From Fen-1118 sp964491625 (GTDB taxonomy: Bacteria; Myxococcota_A; Polyangia; Fen-1088), in NCBI GenBank assembly GCA_964491625.1, contig CAZBIU010000061.1, positions 1 through 23,998 of the forward strand: DNA of 23,998 nucleotides, in the 5' to 3' direction. Positions within the stretch are counted from its first letter, which is position 1. Each line of letters starts with the position of its first letter. A model generated the notes under the pieces. It was not told the origin of the DNA, did not search any database, and worked only from the letters and a program-made list of their open reading frames with translations. Below are positions 6,279 through 14,178 of the stretch, in pieces. Made by a program: the position numbers and the translations under genes.

Positions 6279-7616
6279 ATGAATATCCTGAAACAAATAT
6301 GGAAGCACCACTCCTCGACGAGACCATCTCTGACCGGGTGGCTGACCGCCCTGACATTCTTCGGAAGTTTGGTCTTCTTCGACGCCACCGCTGAAGGGCA
6401 GCCAGCGCCACAAGAAATGCGCCTGCACCTAATCGATGTTGGCCAGGGCGAAGCCATCTTGCTCGAGTTCCCATGTGCCGCCGCACTCATCGACACTGGC
6501 GGTGAATCGAACTCGGAGTTCGACAGCACTGAGGCGCTGATGAGCTACCTAGACGGATTCTTTGAGCGCCGCGTCGACTTGAAGAATCGCCTCGACCTTC
6601 TCGTGCTCAGCCACCCCCATATCGACCACACACGAGGTGCGAAGCAGGTACTCGCGGCGTACAAGCCAAAGAATGTGGTCACCAACGGCCAGACCGCGGG
6701 CTCTGGCAAGGTGGGACAGGTTGCTGCGCAACAGTACGCTTCAGACACCGAGGCGACGCCCTCAAAAGCCGACGACGTCGGTTTCGAAGCAGTGGTAGTC
6801 GAAGACCTACCTCAAGGGCGCGGCATCACCGACAGGGTAATAGATCCAATCAAGTGCGCCTCAGTCGACCCCAAGCTGCAGGCGCTCTGGGGTGCTCACC
6901 GCCAGAATCCTGGCTGGAAGCAGGCTGTGTTCGACGACGCCAACAATCACTCGGTGGTTTTGCGGTTAGACTTCGGCAGCGCATCGTTTCTCTTCAGCGG
7001 GGATCTTGAGAAAGAAGCGATATCGGACATGGTCAGCCGGTACAAGGGGACATCCCTGTTGGACGTGGATGTCTACAAGGTTGGACATCACGGGTCCGAC
7101 AACGCCACTACCTCCGAGTTCCTGCAGGCGATCACTCCCAAGATGGCGGTCATCTCGATGGGACCCAAGGATCGAGAGACTCAGTGGACAGCCTGGGCGT
7201 ACGGCCATCCCAGGAAATCAATCATCGATCTACTGCTGGCGAGCGTGTCAGGCGCCAGAGCGGAAGCAACCTTTTCGGACGCCACGGCGGTGAAGACATT
7301 TGTGCCCGTGGTGATCAAGAAGGCCGTCTACGCCACGGGTTGGGACGGCACGGTTGTGCTCCAGGCCAAAACGGACGGAACCGTCAATGTGATGGGCACC
7401 GCAACAGCGCCCGCTACCAAGCTCGTAAACATCAATACTGCCAATGCAACCGAACTGGCCGAGCTGCCAACTCTTGGGCCGAAGCGTGCAACAGCGATCG
7501 TGACGTACAGGACGAAGAAGAGGCCGTTCAAGACTGTCGACGAGCTGACAAAGGTGCCTGGGATCGGTTCGGCCACGTTAAACGCAGTACGAGACCTGGT
7601 AACGGTTGGCGACTAG
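6279..7616 (+). CDS. exported ComEC-like metallo-beta-lactamase fused to ComEA-like helix-hairpin-helix
   Basis: The 445-residue product starts at ATG 6279 behind GAGG. Residues about 15-40 (LTGWLTALTFFGSLVFFD) form a signal peptide or anchor. The metallo-beta-lactamase domain follows, with RLHLIDVGQGEAILLEF, LIDTGG, the metal site HPHIDH (H112, H114, D116, H117), FLFSGDLEKE and VYKVGHHGSDNATTSEFL, all as in the ComEC/Rec2 C-terminal nuclease-like domain. Residues about 382-445 (VNINTANATELAELPTLGPK through FKTVDELTKVPGIGSATL) are a tandem helix-hairpin-helix like that of ComEA, the competence DNA receptor. The ComEC transmembrane channel is absent. I infer a secreted DNA- or nucleotide-cleaving enzyme that carries its own DNA-binding module. 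It lies 65 bp after the PG-binding gene and 19 bp before the next. Confidence 0.9.
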   Translation: MNILKQIWKHHSSTRPSLTGWLTALTFFGSLVFFDATAEGQPAPQEMRLHLIDVGQGEAILLEFPCAAALIDTGGESNSEFDSTEALMSYLDGFFERRVDLKNRLDLLVLSHPHIDHTRGAKQVLAAYKPKNVVTNGQTAGSGKVGQVAAQQYASDTEATPSKADDVGFEAVVVEDLPQGRGITDRVIDPIKCASVDPKLQALWGAHRQNPGWKQAVFDDANNHSVVLRLDFGSASFLFSGDLEKEAISDMVSRYKGTSLLDVDVYKVGHHGSDNATTSEFLQAITPKMAVISMGPKDRETQWTAWAYGHPRKSIIDLLLASVSGARAEATFSDATAVKTFVPVVIKKAVYATGWDGTVVLQAKTDGTVNVMGTATAPATKLVNINTANATELAELPTLGPKRATAIVTYRTKKRPFKTVDELTKVPGIGSATLNAVRDLVTVGD

Positions 7617-7635
7617 TCTACTGAGGAGGTTAGCC

Positions 7636-8601
7636 ATGTTCCGCGCGTCAATATCGCTGCGCAGTCCTCTCATCGCGAGGCTTGTGCTGATGTGTGCATT
7701 TGTTGCTCTCGCGTGGACTTACTATCGGTCCCGCGCGCCGATCGACTATCAGGTAACCGTTGTAGGCGCCCCCTTTTCCATCGGTGCCGGAAACGTTACC
7801 ACGGTTACCGCCACGCCGGTCGGCCGCGATGGCCAGGTTGTCCCCAATGTCGAACCTACAGACCTGAGTCCCGAACCTTATACCGCTGACGATGGCAAGA
7901 CCGCTTTCCGCGTACGTCTGAGGTTCGACGGATGCCAGCGCGTCCTCTTCACCGCAGGAGGCGTTCCGTCGCAAATCTACGTTCGGGCGTTGCCCGCAAG
8001 CACGTTGGCGCTTGCCATGCTCCTTCTATCGGTCATCGCCGTCTTTGTTCCCTACGCATTGTCAGGGACTGCCGCGAGCGGTGCCAAGGGGGCCTGGTAT
8101 CAGCTCCTCTCCGAGCCCAAGGGCGGATACAGCTTGTCGCGAGTCCAGCTCTTCGTCTGGTTCCTACCGGCGGCCATTCTATATGGTGCCCTTTCGTTCA
8201 CGCAGCAGGGATTCGCCGAGATCAACGCCCAGATATCGCTGCTACTGGGCCTCAGTGGCGCCACGACACTTCTTGGCACGGCCACCAGTCCTTCAGCGGC
8301 AACGTCATCAAAGGAGAATGAGGCACCGGATCTGCGCGACATGGTCCAAGACTGGAACGAACACGGGGATGTGTCTCGCTATCAATACCTTCTGTTGTCC
8401 GTTGTCGGCGTCTTGGTGATGATCGCCGCGTTCTGGCGGCGAATCGAGATGCCGACGGTCCCTTCCCAGTTTCTCTACCTGGTCGCCGGCAGCCAGGGGA
8501 CCTACCTCATGACCAAGGCGATCAAGGGCGGCAAGACGGCCTCGACATCAGAAACCGAGGCACCGGTCGACCCGGCAACACAGGCGCCAGCTGACTCCTA
8601 G
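7636..8601 (+). CDS. membrane protein with duplicated SLSR-Q / G-SGxTY module
   Basis: The 321-residue product starts at ATG 7636 (GGAGG upstream), 19 bp after the metallo-beta-lactamase gene. One N-terminal membrane helix (LIARLVLMCAFVALAWTYY) precedes an extracytoplasmic beta-rich segment of about 90 residues, then a second helix (LALAMLLLSVIAVFVPYAL). Two similar modules follow: YSLSRVQLFVWFLPAAILYG to ISLLLGLSGATTLLG, and VSRYQYLLLSVVGVLVMIAA to FLYLVAGSQGTYLMTKAIK. Each has an SR-x-Q start, a membrane helix, a short loop and a Gly-rich second helix. The tail is a Thr/Glu/Pro-rich linker. I recall this repeat layout from uncharacterised bacterial membrane proteins but know no function. 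In this operon it could anchor, export or sense for the neighbouring enzymes. Confidence 0.8.
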   Translation: MFRASISLRSPLIARLVLMCAFVALAWTYYRSRAPIDYQVTVVGAPFSIGAGNVTTVTATPVGRDGQVVPNVEPTDLSPEPYTADDGKTAFRVRLRFDGCQRVLFTAGGVPSQIYVRALPASTLALAMLLLSVIAVFVPYALSGTAASGAKGAWYQLLSEPKGGYSLSRVQLFVWFLPAAILYGALSFTQQGFAEINAQISLLLGLSGATTLLGTATSPSAATSSKENEAPDLRDMVQDWNEHGDVSRYQYLLLSVVGVLVMIAAFWRRIEMPTVPSQFLYLVAGSQGTYLMTKAIKGGKTASTSETEAPVDPATQAPADS

Positions 8602-8628
8602 AGAGCTCCGTGAGTTGAGAGGGAAATC

Positions 8629-9483
8629 ATGAAGATCGAAAAGTTTCGTCTCGTGAACGACGTGCCGGGTGAACCGCCTGTCACGTTCAAGGAAAGCCCC
8701 AATCACGGTGGATCCTTCCAGCCGCGTTTCCTGGTCATGCACTACACGGCCGGGCACACCGCTCAATCATCCGCGGATTGGCTTTGCAATCCGGCGGCGA
8801 AGGCATCGGCACACGTCATCATCGGCAAGGATGGAAGCGTCATTCAATTGGTGCCCTTTAACATCGTTGCATGGCACGCAGGAATCAGCTCCTGGAGGGA
8901 TGGCCAAACCGAGCTGCGGGGTATGAACAAGTACGCCGTCGGAATCGAACTCGACAATCCGGGCCGCCTCGTTCGCGCCGGCACCGGTTGGCGCTCGTTG
9001 TCGTTGGGAATCAGTTACCCGGACGATGAAGGCATAGAGGCAACGCACAAGAACGAGACCCAGCCATCGGGCTGGCATATCTACCCTCAAGCACAGTTGG
9101 AGACCGCGGTCGCCGTCGCGTCGTTGCTTTTCGAGACCTACAGGCTGGAGGACGTGATTGGACACGACGACATCGCGCCTATGCGAAAGTCGGATCCCGG
9201 GCCGGCGTTTCCCATGGCATACTTCCGCGCGCGGCTTCTTGGCCGCGCCGAGGACGGCCCGGAAGCTCCTCCGAAATTCACTACTCTCACGGCGCTCAAC
9301 ATCCGCTCCGGACCCGGCGTGCAATATTCAACCGTCCTTGCACAACCGTTGCCCAAGGGAACCCAGGTCGCCGGTGTCGCCACCGAGGACGGTTGGCGCC
9401 AGGTGGACGTCATCGACACCAACAGCGGCATCACGGAGATTCACGGCTGGGTGAATGGCCGGTATCTGAAGTCCGCGAACTAA
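8629..9483 (+). CDS. N-acetylmuramoyl-L-alanine amidase (Amidase_2) with C-terminal SH3b
   Basis: The 284-residue product starts at ATG 8629 with GAGGGA upstream, 27 bp after the membrane gene. Residues about 30-200 are an AmpD/PGRP-type amidase domain: LVMHYTAGH with H38, AHVIIGKDGSVIQLVPF, AWHAG, KYAVGIELDNPG, IGHDDIAP with H179 and RKSDPGPAFP with D189. H38, H179 and D189 are the expected zinc ligands. Residues about 215-284 form a bacterial SH3 domain (LNIRSGPGVQYSTVLAQPLP, GWRQVDV, GWVNGRYLK) that typically holds the enzyme on peptidoglycan. The enzyme cuts the bond between MurNAc and the L-Ala of the stem peptide. With no signal peptide it resembles an endolysin or a toxin delivered by another route more than a housekeeping amidase. 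It is the last gene of the tight cluster. Confidence 0.93.
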   Translation: MKIEKFRLVNDVPGEPPVTFKESPNHGGSFQPRFLVMHYTAGHTAQSSADWLCNPAAKASAHVIIGKDGSVIQLVPFNIVAWHAGISSWRDGQTELRGMNKYAVGIELDNPGRLVRAGTGWRSLSLGISYPDDEGIEATHKNETQPSGWHIYPQAQLETAVAVASLLFETYRLEDVIGHDDIAPMRKSDPGPAFPMAYFRARLLGRAEDGPEAPPKFTTLTALNIRSGPGVQYSTVLAQPLPKGTQVAGVATEDGWRQVDVIDTNSGITEIHGWVNGRYLKSAN

Positions 9484-9956
9484 ACCCGATTCGATCCCAC
9501 CATGGCCGGCGACGCGAGAGTGACAGCGAGTACGGCGAGCGCGGCGCGCACGATGGAGCTTGCCTTGGAAGATGCGGACGCTGGGTCGTCGTGGTCGGAT
9601 TGGCATCACTCATGCGGCTGCCTTGGAGAGGGCCGGCGTACCGGCGGGTACAGTGCCCAGGTTGTTAAGGATGACTCGCGCGACCTAGCCGGCCTCTGCA
9701 TCCCACAATCAGGTCCCCCAATGTGGCGGGCGGAGAGGTCTCGGTGTGCCATCAGGGCTGCTGTTCGACTGTTCGCCGCTGCGGTCGCGCTAGCGTTTGA
9801 CCATGAAGCACCGAAGTCCTTCTCCGCAGCTCTAGGAGGGAGCGCATGCACACGCGGTTGCCATTTCCAACAACGACGTCGTTCAGCGCACCCCACGGCG
9901 GCGGCGGGTGGCCGCGCCCTGCGTGGGTTCGAGCGTGACCATCGGGAGGTAAACCA
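9484..9956. other. intergenic stretch, one possible 30-residue ORF
   Basis: No known gene seen. A 30-residue frame from ATG 9846 to TGA 9938 (MHTRLPFPTTTSFSAPHGGG and ten more residues) has a very good GGAGGG about five bases upstream and could be a small peptide or leader for the GH31 gene, 18 bp before the latter's ATG. A longer frame over 9502-9960 has no protein-like pattern. No clear promoter or terminator is visible. Confidence 0.3.
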
Positions 9957-12900
9957 ATGAATTATATCCAAGTGCGAAGGTCCGTTGCGTGGTTCGTCGT
10001 AGGCTCGCTTTTCGCTGTCTCGTCCAGGGCAGAAGTCAAGAGGGCTAGCTTTTCGACCGGTAGCCAATACCTGCGCATCGAGGTTCTCGACGAGGACCTG
10101 ATGCATTTCGAATACGCGGCTGGTACGGCACCGACCGGTGCAATCTACACCTCGCCGATGATCCTAAAGACCGACTATACCGGGCCGACCGCCTACAGTG
10201 AGTCTGGCAGCGTAGTGGAAACGGGCGAGCTTCGCGCGACCGTGGATCAGCGGAGTCTATGCGTGGCGCTCTTCGACAAACAGCGCCGGGTTTCGCTCAG
10301 TACAATCTGTCCGGCTGACTTGAATCGCGACTGGAAGGGCTTGAACATCGCCAAGGGGCAAGCGACCGCCGCGTACGGCCTTGGGCAGCAGTTCAAGCTG
10401 ACCAATTCCGCCGACGGCGATTGGCTGATGAATGGTGTGCGTGAAGAGCAGCCCGCCGGCCAAGCGCAAACCCACGGCAACGGATTCGTTCCTGTGAAGC
10501 CCGCCGGCATGGTCGGCAACATCCAGATGCCGATTCTCTATGTGGTTGGCGGTGCGGGTTTTGGCTATGCGCTGATGCTCGACAACGTCTACAAGCAGCG
10601 CTGGGACTTTTCGAACGACCCGTGGCAGGCAAGGATGTGGGGCGACCAGGTTCGATTCTACGTGATGACCGGGCCCGACCTGCCGGATCTCCGGCGCGAC
10701 TTCCTGGAATTGGTGGGGACGCCTCCGGTGCCGCCGCGCAAGGCGTTCGGGCTGTGGGTCTCCGAGTTCGGCTACAAGAACTGGCAACAGATCGACGGGC
10801 TGCGTTTGGGGCTTCGCCGCGATGGCTTCCCAGTGGACGGCTTCGTGCTCGATCTGCAGTGGTTCGGCGGCGTGAAGGCCAACGACCCCGCGAGCGCCAT
10901 GGGCAGGCTCGACTGGCAGCGAGATGATGTCGGCGGCATCCACTTCGACGATCCCGACGGGCACATCGCCAGCCTGGCCAAGGACAACGTCGGGCTGGTT
11001 GCCATCGAAGAGTCGTATGTCAGTCAGAACACCGATACCTATGCCAAGATGACCGGCGTCGGTCGCTTGCTGGCCTATCAGCGCGTGAGCGGACGGTGCG
11101 ATCCTAGTCAGCAATCACCCACGACCCTCAGTGACTGGTTTGGCGAGGGGGGGATGATCGATTGGTCCAATCCCGACGCGGGCGCCTGGGTGCACGAGAA
11201 TCGTCGGCGGCCGAACCTGATCGCCAAGGGCATCCTCGGCCATTGGACCGATCTGGGCGAGCCTGAGAAATACGATCCGAATGCCTGCTACCACGGCGTG
11301 GAGAGCACCCCCGCCGGGCTCAAGAATCAGCATGGCGACATCCACAACCTCTACGCCCTCTTGTGGAACAAGTCGATCTACGATAGCTTTGTGCGGAACG
11401 CTTCTGGCGCGGGCCAGCGACCGCTGGTTCTTTCCCGCTCCGGTGCCGCTGGTTCCGACCGTTTCGGCGTCGCCATGTGGTCGGGGGACATCGGCTCGAA
11501 CCTCGTACTTCTGGCGGATCACCTCAACGCCCAGATGCACATGTCGTTTTCCGGCATCGACTACTACGGCGCCGACATCGGCGGCTTCCGCCGCGAAGGC
11601 ATCCCCTACAACGAGAACCACTCAGGCAACTTGCAGTACGAGAAAGAGCTGTACACGATCTGGTTGGCCAACGGTGCTTGGTTCGACGTGCCTATCCGAC
11701 CGCACACCGACAACAGCTTCCAGCAGAACAAACGCTATGAAACCGCGCCGGACCTAGTGGGTGACATGCGCTCGAACCGCGAGAACCTGAGGCAGCGCTA
11801 CGAGCTTATGCCCTACTACTATTCGCTGGCCCATCGGGCGTTCCTGGCCGCGGAGCCGCTGATTCCTCCCTTAGCCTTTTACTACCAGAACGATCCCAAC
11901 GTGCGCGGAGTTGGCCACGAGAAGCTCATCGGCAAGGATCTTCTGGTCGCCATCGTGGCCAGCCACGGGGAATACGCCCGCAAGGTGTACCTCCCCCAGG
12001 GGCGCTGGGCCAATTACCACACGCGCGATTGGTTCACCAGCGACGGCATCTGGATCGACGGAGTCCCGACCTACGTCGACGGCGTGTTCCGTCTACCGGC
12101 CTTTGCCAAGGCTGGGGCTATCCTGCCCATTATGTACGTCGACGAGCAGACCAAGGATGTTTTCGGGCACCGGCAGGACGGAACCTCGCACGACGAACTC
12201 GTGGTCCAAGTCTATCCGGATTCGCGGGCCAGCAGCTTCACCCTCTACGAGGACGACGGGACCACCGTGACCTTCACTGCGAACGGACGCCCCAGCTACG
12301 CTACGCGCACCACAGCGATGACCCAGCAGCAGACCAGCGCCACGTCGGTCAACGTAACGATCGCAGCCGCAAAGGGAACCTACACCGGTGCTTCGGCCCG
12401 TCGAGACAACATCCTCAGGGTGGTGACTGACAATGCGAGCGCGAGCGGAGTAACGCTCAACAAGAGCCGCTTGCCCCAGCTCACGACCGCTGCTGCCTTT
12501 GCGAAAGCGCGCAGTGGGTGGTTCAACGCCGGGCGGAATCTGGTACTGGTGAAATCCGGGCCGGTCAGCGTCGGGATGATGAAGGCCTTTACCATCGCAC
12601 TCAAGCCGACCGCTCCGACCGTAACTCTGAACCTAGTTTGCGATAGGGGATGGACGGCTCCGGGCGACGCCCTGTACGCAGTGGGCAACGTTGCGGCCCT
12701 TGGAAGCTGGGATCCGGCGAAGGGGCGCGCTCTTTCCCCGAGCGTCTACTACGAGTACATCTACAACCCACCGCCGAACCACAACGGCCCGGGACCCAAA
12801 ACGCCGAAATGGACCGGCATCGCGGCTGAGCTGCCACCCGGCGCCCAGCTCGAATGGAAATGTGTGAAGAAACTCTCGTCGGGCCAGTTCCTATGGAGCA

Positions 12901-12968
12901 CTGCCCCCAACACCTCGTTCAAGCTACCGGCCTCTGGCTTCGCGGGGACGAGTGTCATGTCGTTCTAA
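9957..12968 (+). CDS. secreted GH31 alpha-glucosidase/transglucosidase with CBM20
   Basis: The 1003-residue product starts at ATG 9957 behind GGGAGG. A signal peptide (SVAWFVVGSLFAVSSRA) leads into an N-terminal beta-sandwich and the GH31 barrel, with FVLDLQWFGG near residue 296. The likely nucleophile is Asp432 in LGHWTDLGEPE and the likely acid/base is Asp511 in VAMWSGDIGSN, both in the expected GH31 contexts. Beta domains follow (VYLPQGRWANYHT, then LYEDDGTTVTFTANG). The C-terminal ~125 residues are a CBM20-type starch-binding domain: DALYAVGNVAALGSWDPAKG, then LPPGAQLEWKCVKK and FLWSTAPN. It acts on extracellular alpha-glucans. Hydrolase versus transglucosylase (alternan or cycloalternan type) cannot be told from sequence alone. 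It lies 473 bp after the amidase gene and probably has its own expression signals. Confidence 0.93.
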   Translation: MNYIQVRRSVAWFVVGSLFAVSSRAEVKRASFSTGSQYLRIEVLDEDLMHFEYAAGTAPTGAIYTSPMILKTDYTGPTAYSESGSVVETGELRATVDQRSLCVALFDKQRRVSLSTICPADLNRDWKGLNIAKGQATAAYGLGQQFKLTNSADGDWLMNGVREEQPAGQAQTHGNGFVPVKPAGMVGNIQMPILYVVGGAGFGYALMLDNVYKQRWDFSNDPWQARMWGDQVRFYVMTGPDLPDLRRDFLELVGTPPVPPRKAFGLWVSEFGYKNWQQIDGLRLGLRRDGFPVDGFVLDLQWFGGVKANDPASAMGRLDWQRDDVGGIHFDDPDGHIASLAKDNVGLVAIEESYVSQNTDTYAKMTGVGRLLAYQRVSGRCDPSQQSPTTLSDWFGEGGMIDWSNPDAGAWVHENRRRPNLIAKGILGHWTDLGEPEKYDPNACYHGVESTPAGLKNQHGDIHNLYALLWNKSIYDSFVRNASGAGQRPLVLSRSGAAGSDRFGVAMWSGDIGSNLVLLADHLNAQMHMSFSGIDYYGADIGGFRREGIPYNENHSGNLQYEKELYTIWLANGAWFDVPIRPHTDNSFQQNKRYETAPDLVGDMRSNRENLRQRYELMPYYYSLAHRAFLAAEPLIPPLAFYYQNDPNVRGVGHEKLIGKDLLVAIVASHGEYARKVYLPQGRWANYHTRDWFTSDGIWIDGVPTYVDGVFRLPAFAKAGAILPIMYVDEQTKDVFGHRQDGTSHDELVVQVYPDSRASSFTLYEDDGTTVTFTANGRPSYATRTTAMTQQQTSATSVNVTIAAAKGTYTGASARRDNILRVVTDNASASGVTLNKSRLPQLTTAAAFAKARSGWFNAGRNLVLVKSGPVSVGMMKAFTIALKPTAPTVTLNLVCDRGWTAPGDALYAVGNVAALGSWDPAKGRALSPSVYYEYIYNPPPNHNGPGPKTPKWTGIAAELPPGAQLEWKCVKKLSSGQFLWSTAPNTSFKLPASGFAGTSVMSF

Positions 12969-13194
12969 TTGGAGCGAATCCTCGGCCAGTGCGGAGCTGC
13001 GTGTGGTCCCGCTTGACGAACAACACACAGTCGCCATCGTACGGGCCGGCGCCGAGCCGCAAGGCTTCGGCGAGCAATCCATCAAATCGTTTCCGAAAAT
13101 CGACCCGATGTCGCGCCAAGAAGACAGGAAGGTAGTGACCTAACGACGCTTGAGTTCATCATCGTGGTAATCGCGTCCCCAGCGAAATCGCCAT

Positions 13195-14178
13195 CTACCA
13201 CGTGACTATCACCTCGCCCGCCGCTCCGCAGCCGCCTGAGCAGGCACTCAGCGGGCACGCGCCATAGGTGTTACCTCCGCCCCCGCCTCCGCCGCCGGGG
13301 AATACACCGTCTGTTCCCGACAGACAGGTGCAGTTGGCGCTCCCGATCCCATAGCCGCCGCCCTCTCCGCCGGCTGGCCCGGCGGCGTGGCCGCCAATGC
13401 CGCCGTCGTTGTTCGAGGCGCTGCCCGAGCCGCCCGCGGCTCCTGCCAGATCGGCGAGATTGCCGCCGATATCGCCGAGGGTGCCGTAGGTGAAGCCGCC
13501 CTCACCTTGTGCAAAACAGCCGGCGTAGCCTGCGTCCTCACCGCCGGAGGCAGCGCTCGTCACCAGAAGCGAGCCGAAGCCGCTGATGTTTCCGTCGGCG
13601 GCCCACCACTGGGTACTCGACTGGCCGCAGGACATGGCCGCGACGACGACTGGTATGGTGGCGCCTGGCGCCACGGTGAACTTGCCCTTCAAGTAATTAC
13701 CACCGGACCCACCACCACCTCCGCCGGTCGAGTAGCCAGAGCAACTGCTGGCGAAGTTGTGGCCCAGGCCTCCGGCGCCACCCCCTGCATAGGCCTCCAC
13801 GATGACGCTCGTGACGCAGGCCGGGACGACGAAGATGTCGTTGCTCGCAAACGTCAGTGTTCCGTGTGTCGGCGTGCAGGTTGGAGTGAATGTATCGCCA
13901 TCGGCGTCCACTTGGCCATCGAAAGGCGGCGAGTCGTTAGCCCCTGCTTCCGCCCAAGGGTGCGTGTCCGGGCTATCTGGCGTGGAAACAGGGCCGTCGG
14001 ATCCTGCAGGCACATCGACGACAACAGATGGAAGATCGCTGGTGGTATCTGAGTTGCCAAGTCCAGCCTCCCGTAGCCCAGAATCGGAACCCAACGGAAC
14101 AGAGCTGCCGCTACAAGCCGCGGAGAAAACGCCGAGCGAGAAGATGGTGCCGAGGCGGATCCACAAACTCGACATCAT
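13195..14178 (-). CDS. glycine- and cysteine-rich surface lipoprotein
   Basis: The 327-residue product starts at ATG 14178 with GGAG upstream. The N-terminus IRLGTIFSLGVFSAACSGS is a signal peptide ending in a near-canonical lipobox (SAAC, Ser at -3 instead of Leu). A ~75-residue Asp/Ser/Pro/Gly linker follows, of the sort common on myxobacterial lipoproteins. The rest is a glycine-rich beta domain: GTLTFASNDIFVVPACVTSV, then poly-Gly runs, KGKFTVAPGATIPVVVAA, and a terminal GGCGAAGEVIVTW as in phage-tail-like glycine-rich domains. About ten cysteines are spread through the mature region, unusual for this domain and suggesting disulfide cross-links. It converges with the GH31 gene. Role unknown; adhesion or a structural surface function is plausible. 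Confidence 0.85.
   Translation of the reverse strand: MMSSLWIRLGTIFSLGVFSAACSGSSVPLGSDSGLREAGLGNSDTTSDLPSVVVDVPAGSDGPVSTPDSPDTHPWAEAGANDSPPFDGQVDADGDTFTPTCTPTHGTLTFASNDIFVVPACVTSVIVEAYAGGGAGGLGHNFASSCSGYSTGGGGGGSGGNYLKGKFTVAPGATIPVVVAAMSCGQSSTQWWAADGNISGFGSLLVTSAASGGEDAGYAGCFAQGEGGFTYGTLGDIGGNLADLAGAAGGSGSASNNDGGIGGHAAGPAGGEGGGYGIGSANCTCLSGTDGVFPGGGGGGGGNTYGACPLSACSGGCGAAGEVIVTW

Noticed and set aside
9502..9960. 152-residue ORF upstream of the GH31 gene
   Set aside because: No domain, hydrophobic or helical pattern; composition looks like random GC-rich sequence. Its stop overlap with the GH31 start is not backed by a ribosome-binding site of its own.
10257..11114. 285-residue minus-strand ORF inside the GH31 gene
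   Set aside because: Fully antisense to a well-supported GH31 coding region, with no recognisable domain.
12952..13143. 63-residue ORF after the GH31 gene
   Set aside because: Overlaps the GH31 end in another frame, no ribosome-binding site and no recognisable pattern; could be a remnant but not supportable.
13387..14052. 221-residue plus-strand ORF
   Set aside because: Antisense to the glycine-rich lipoprotein; its Ala/Arg-rich translation is the complement of Gly-rich codons.
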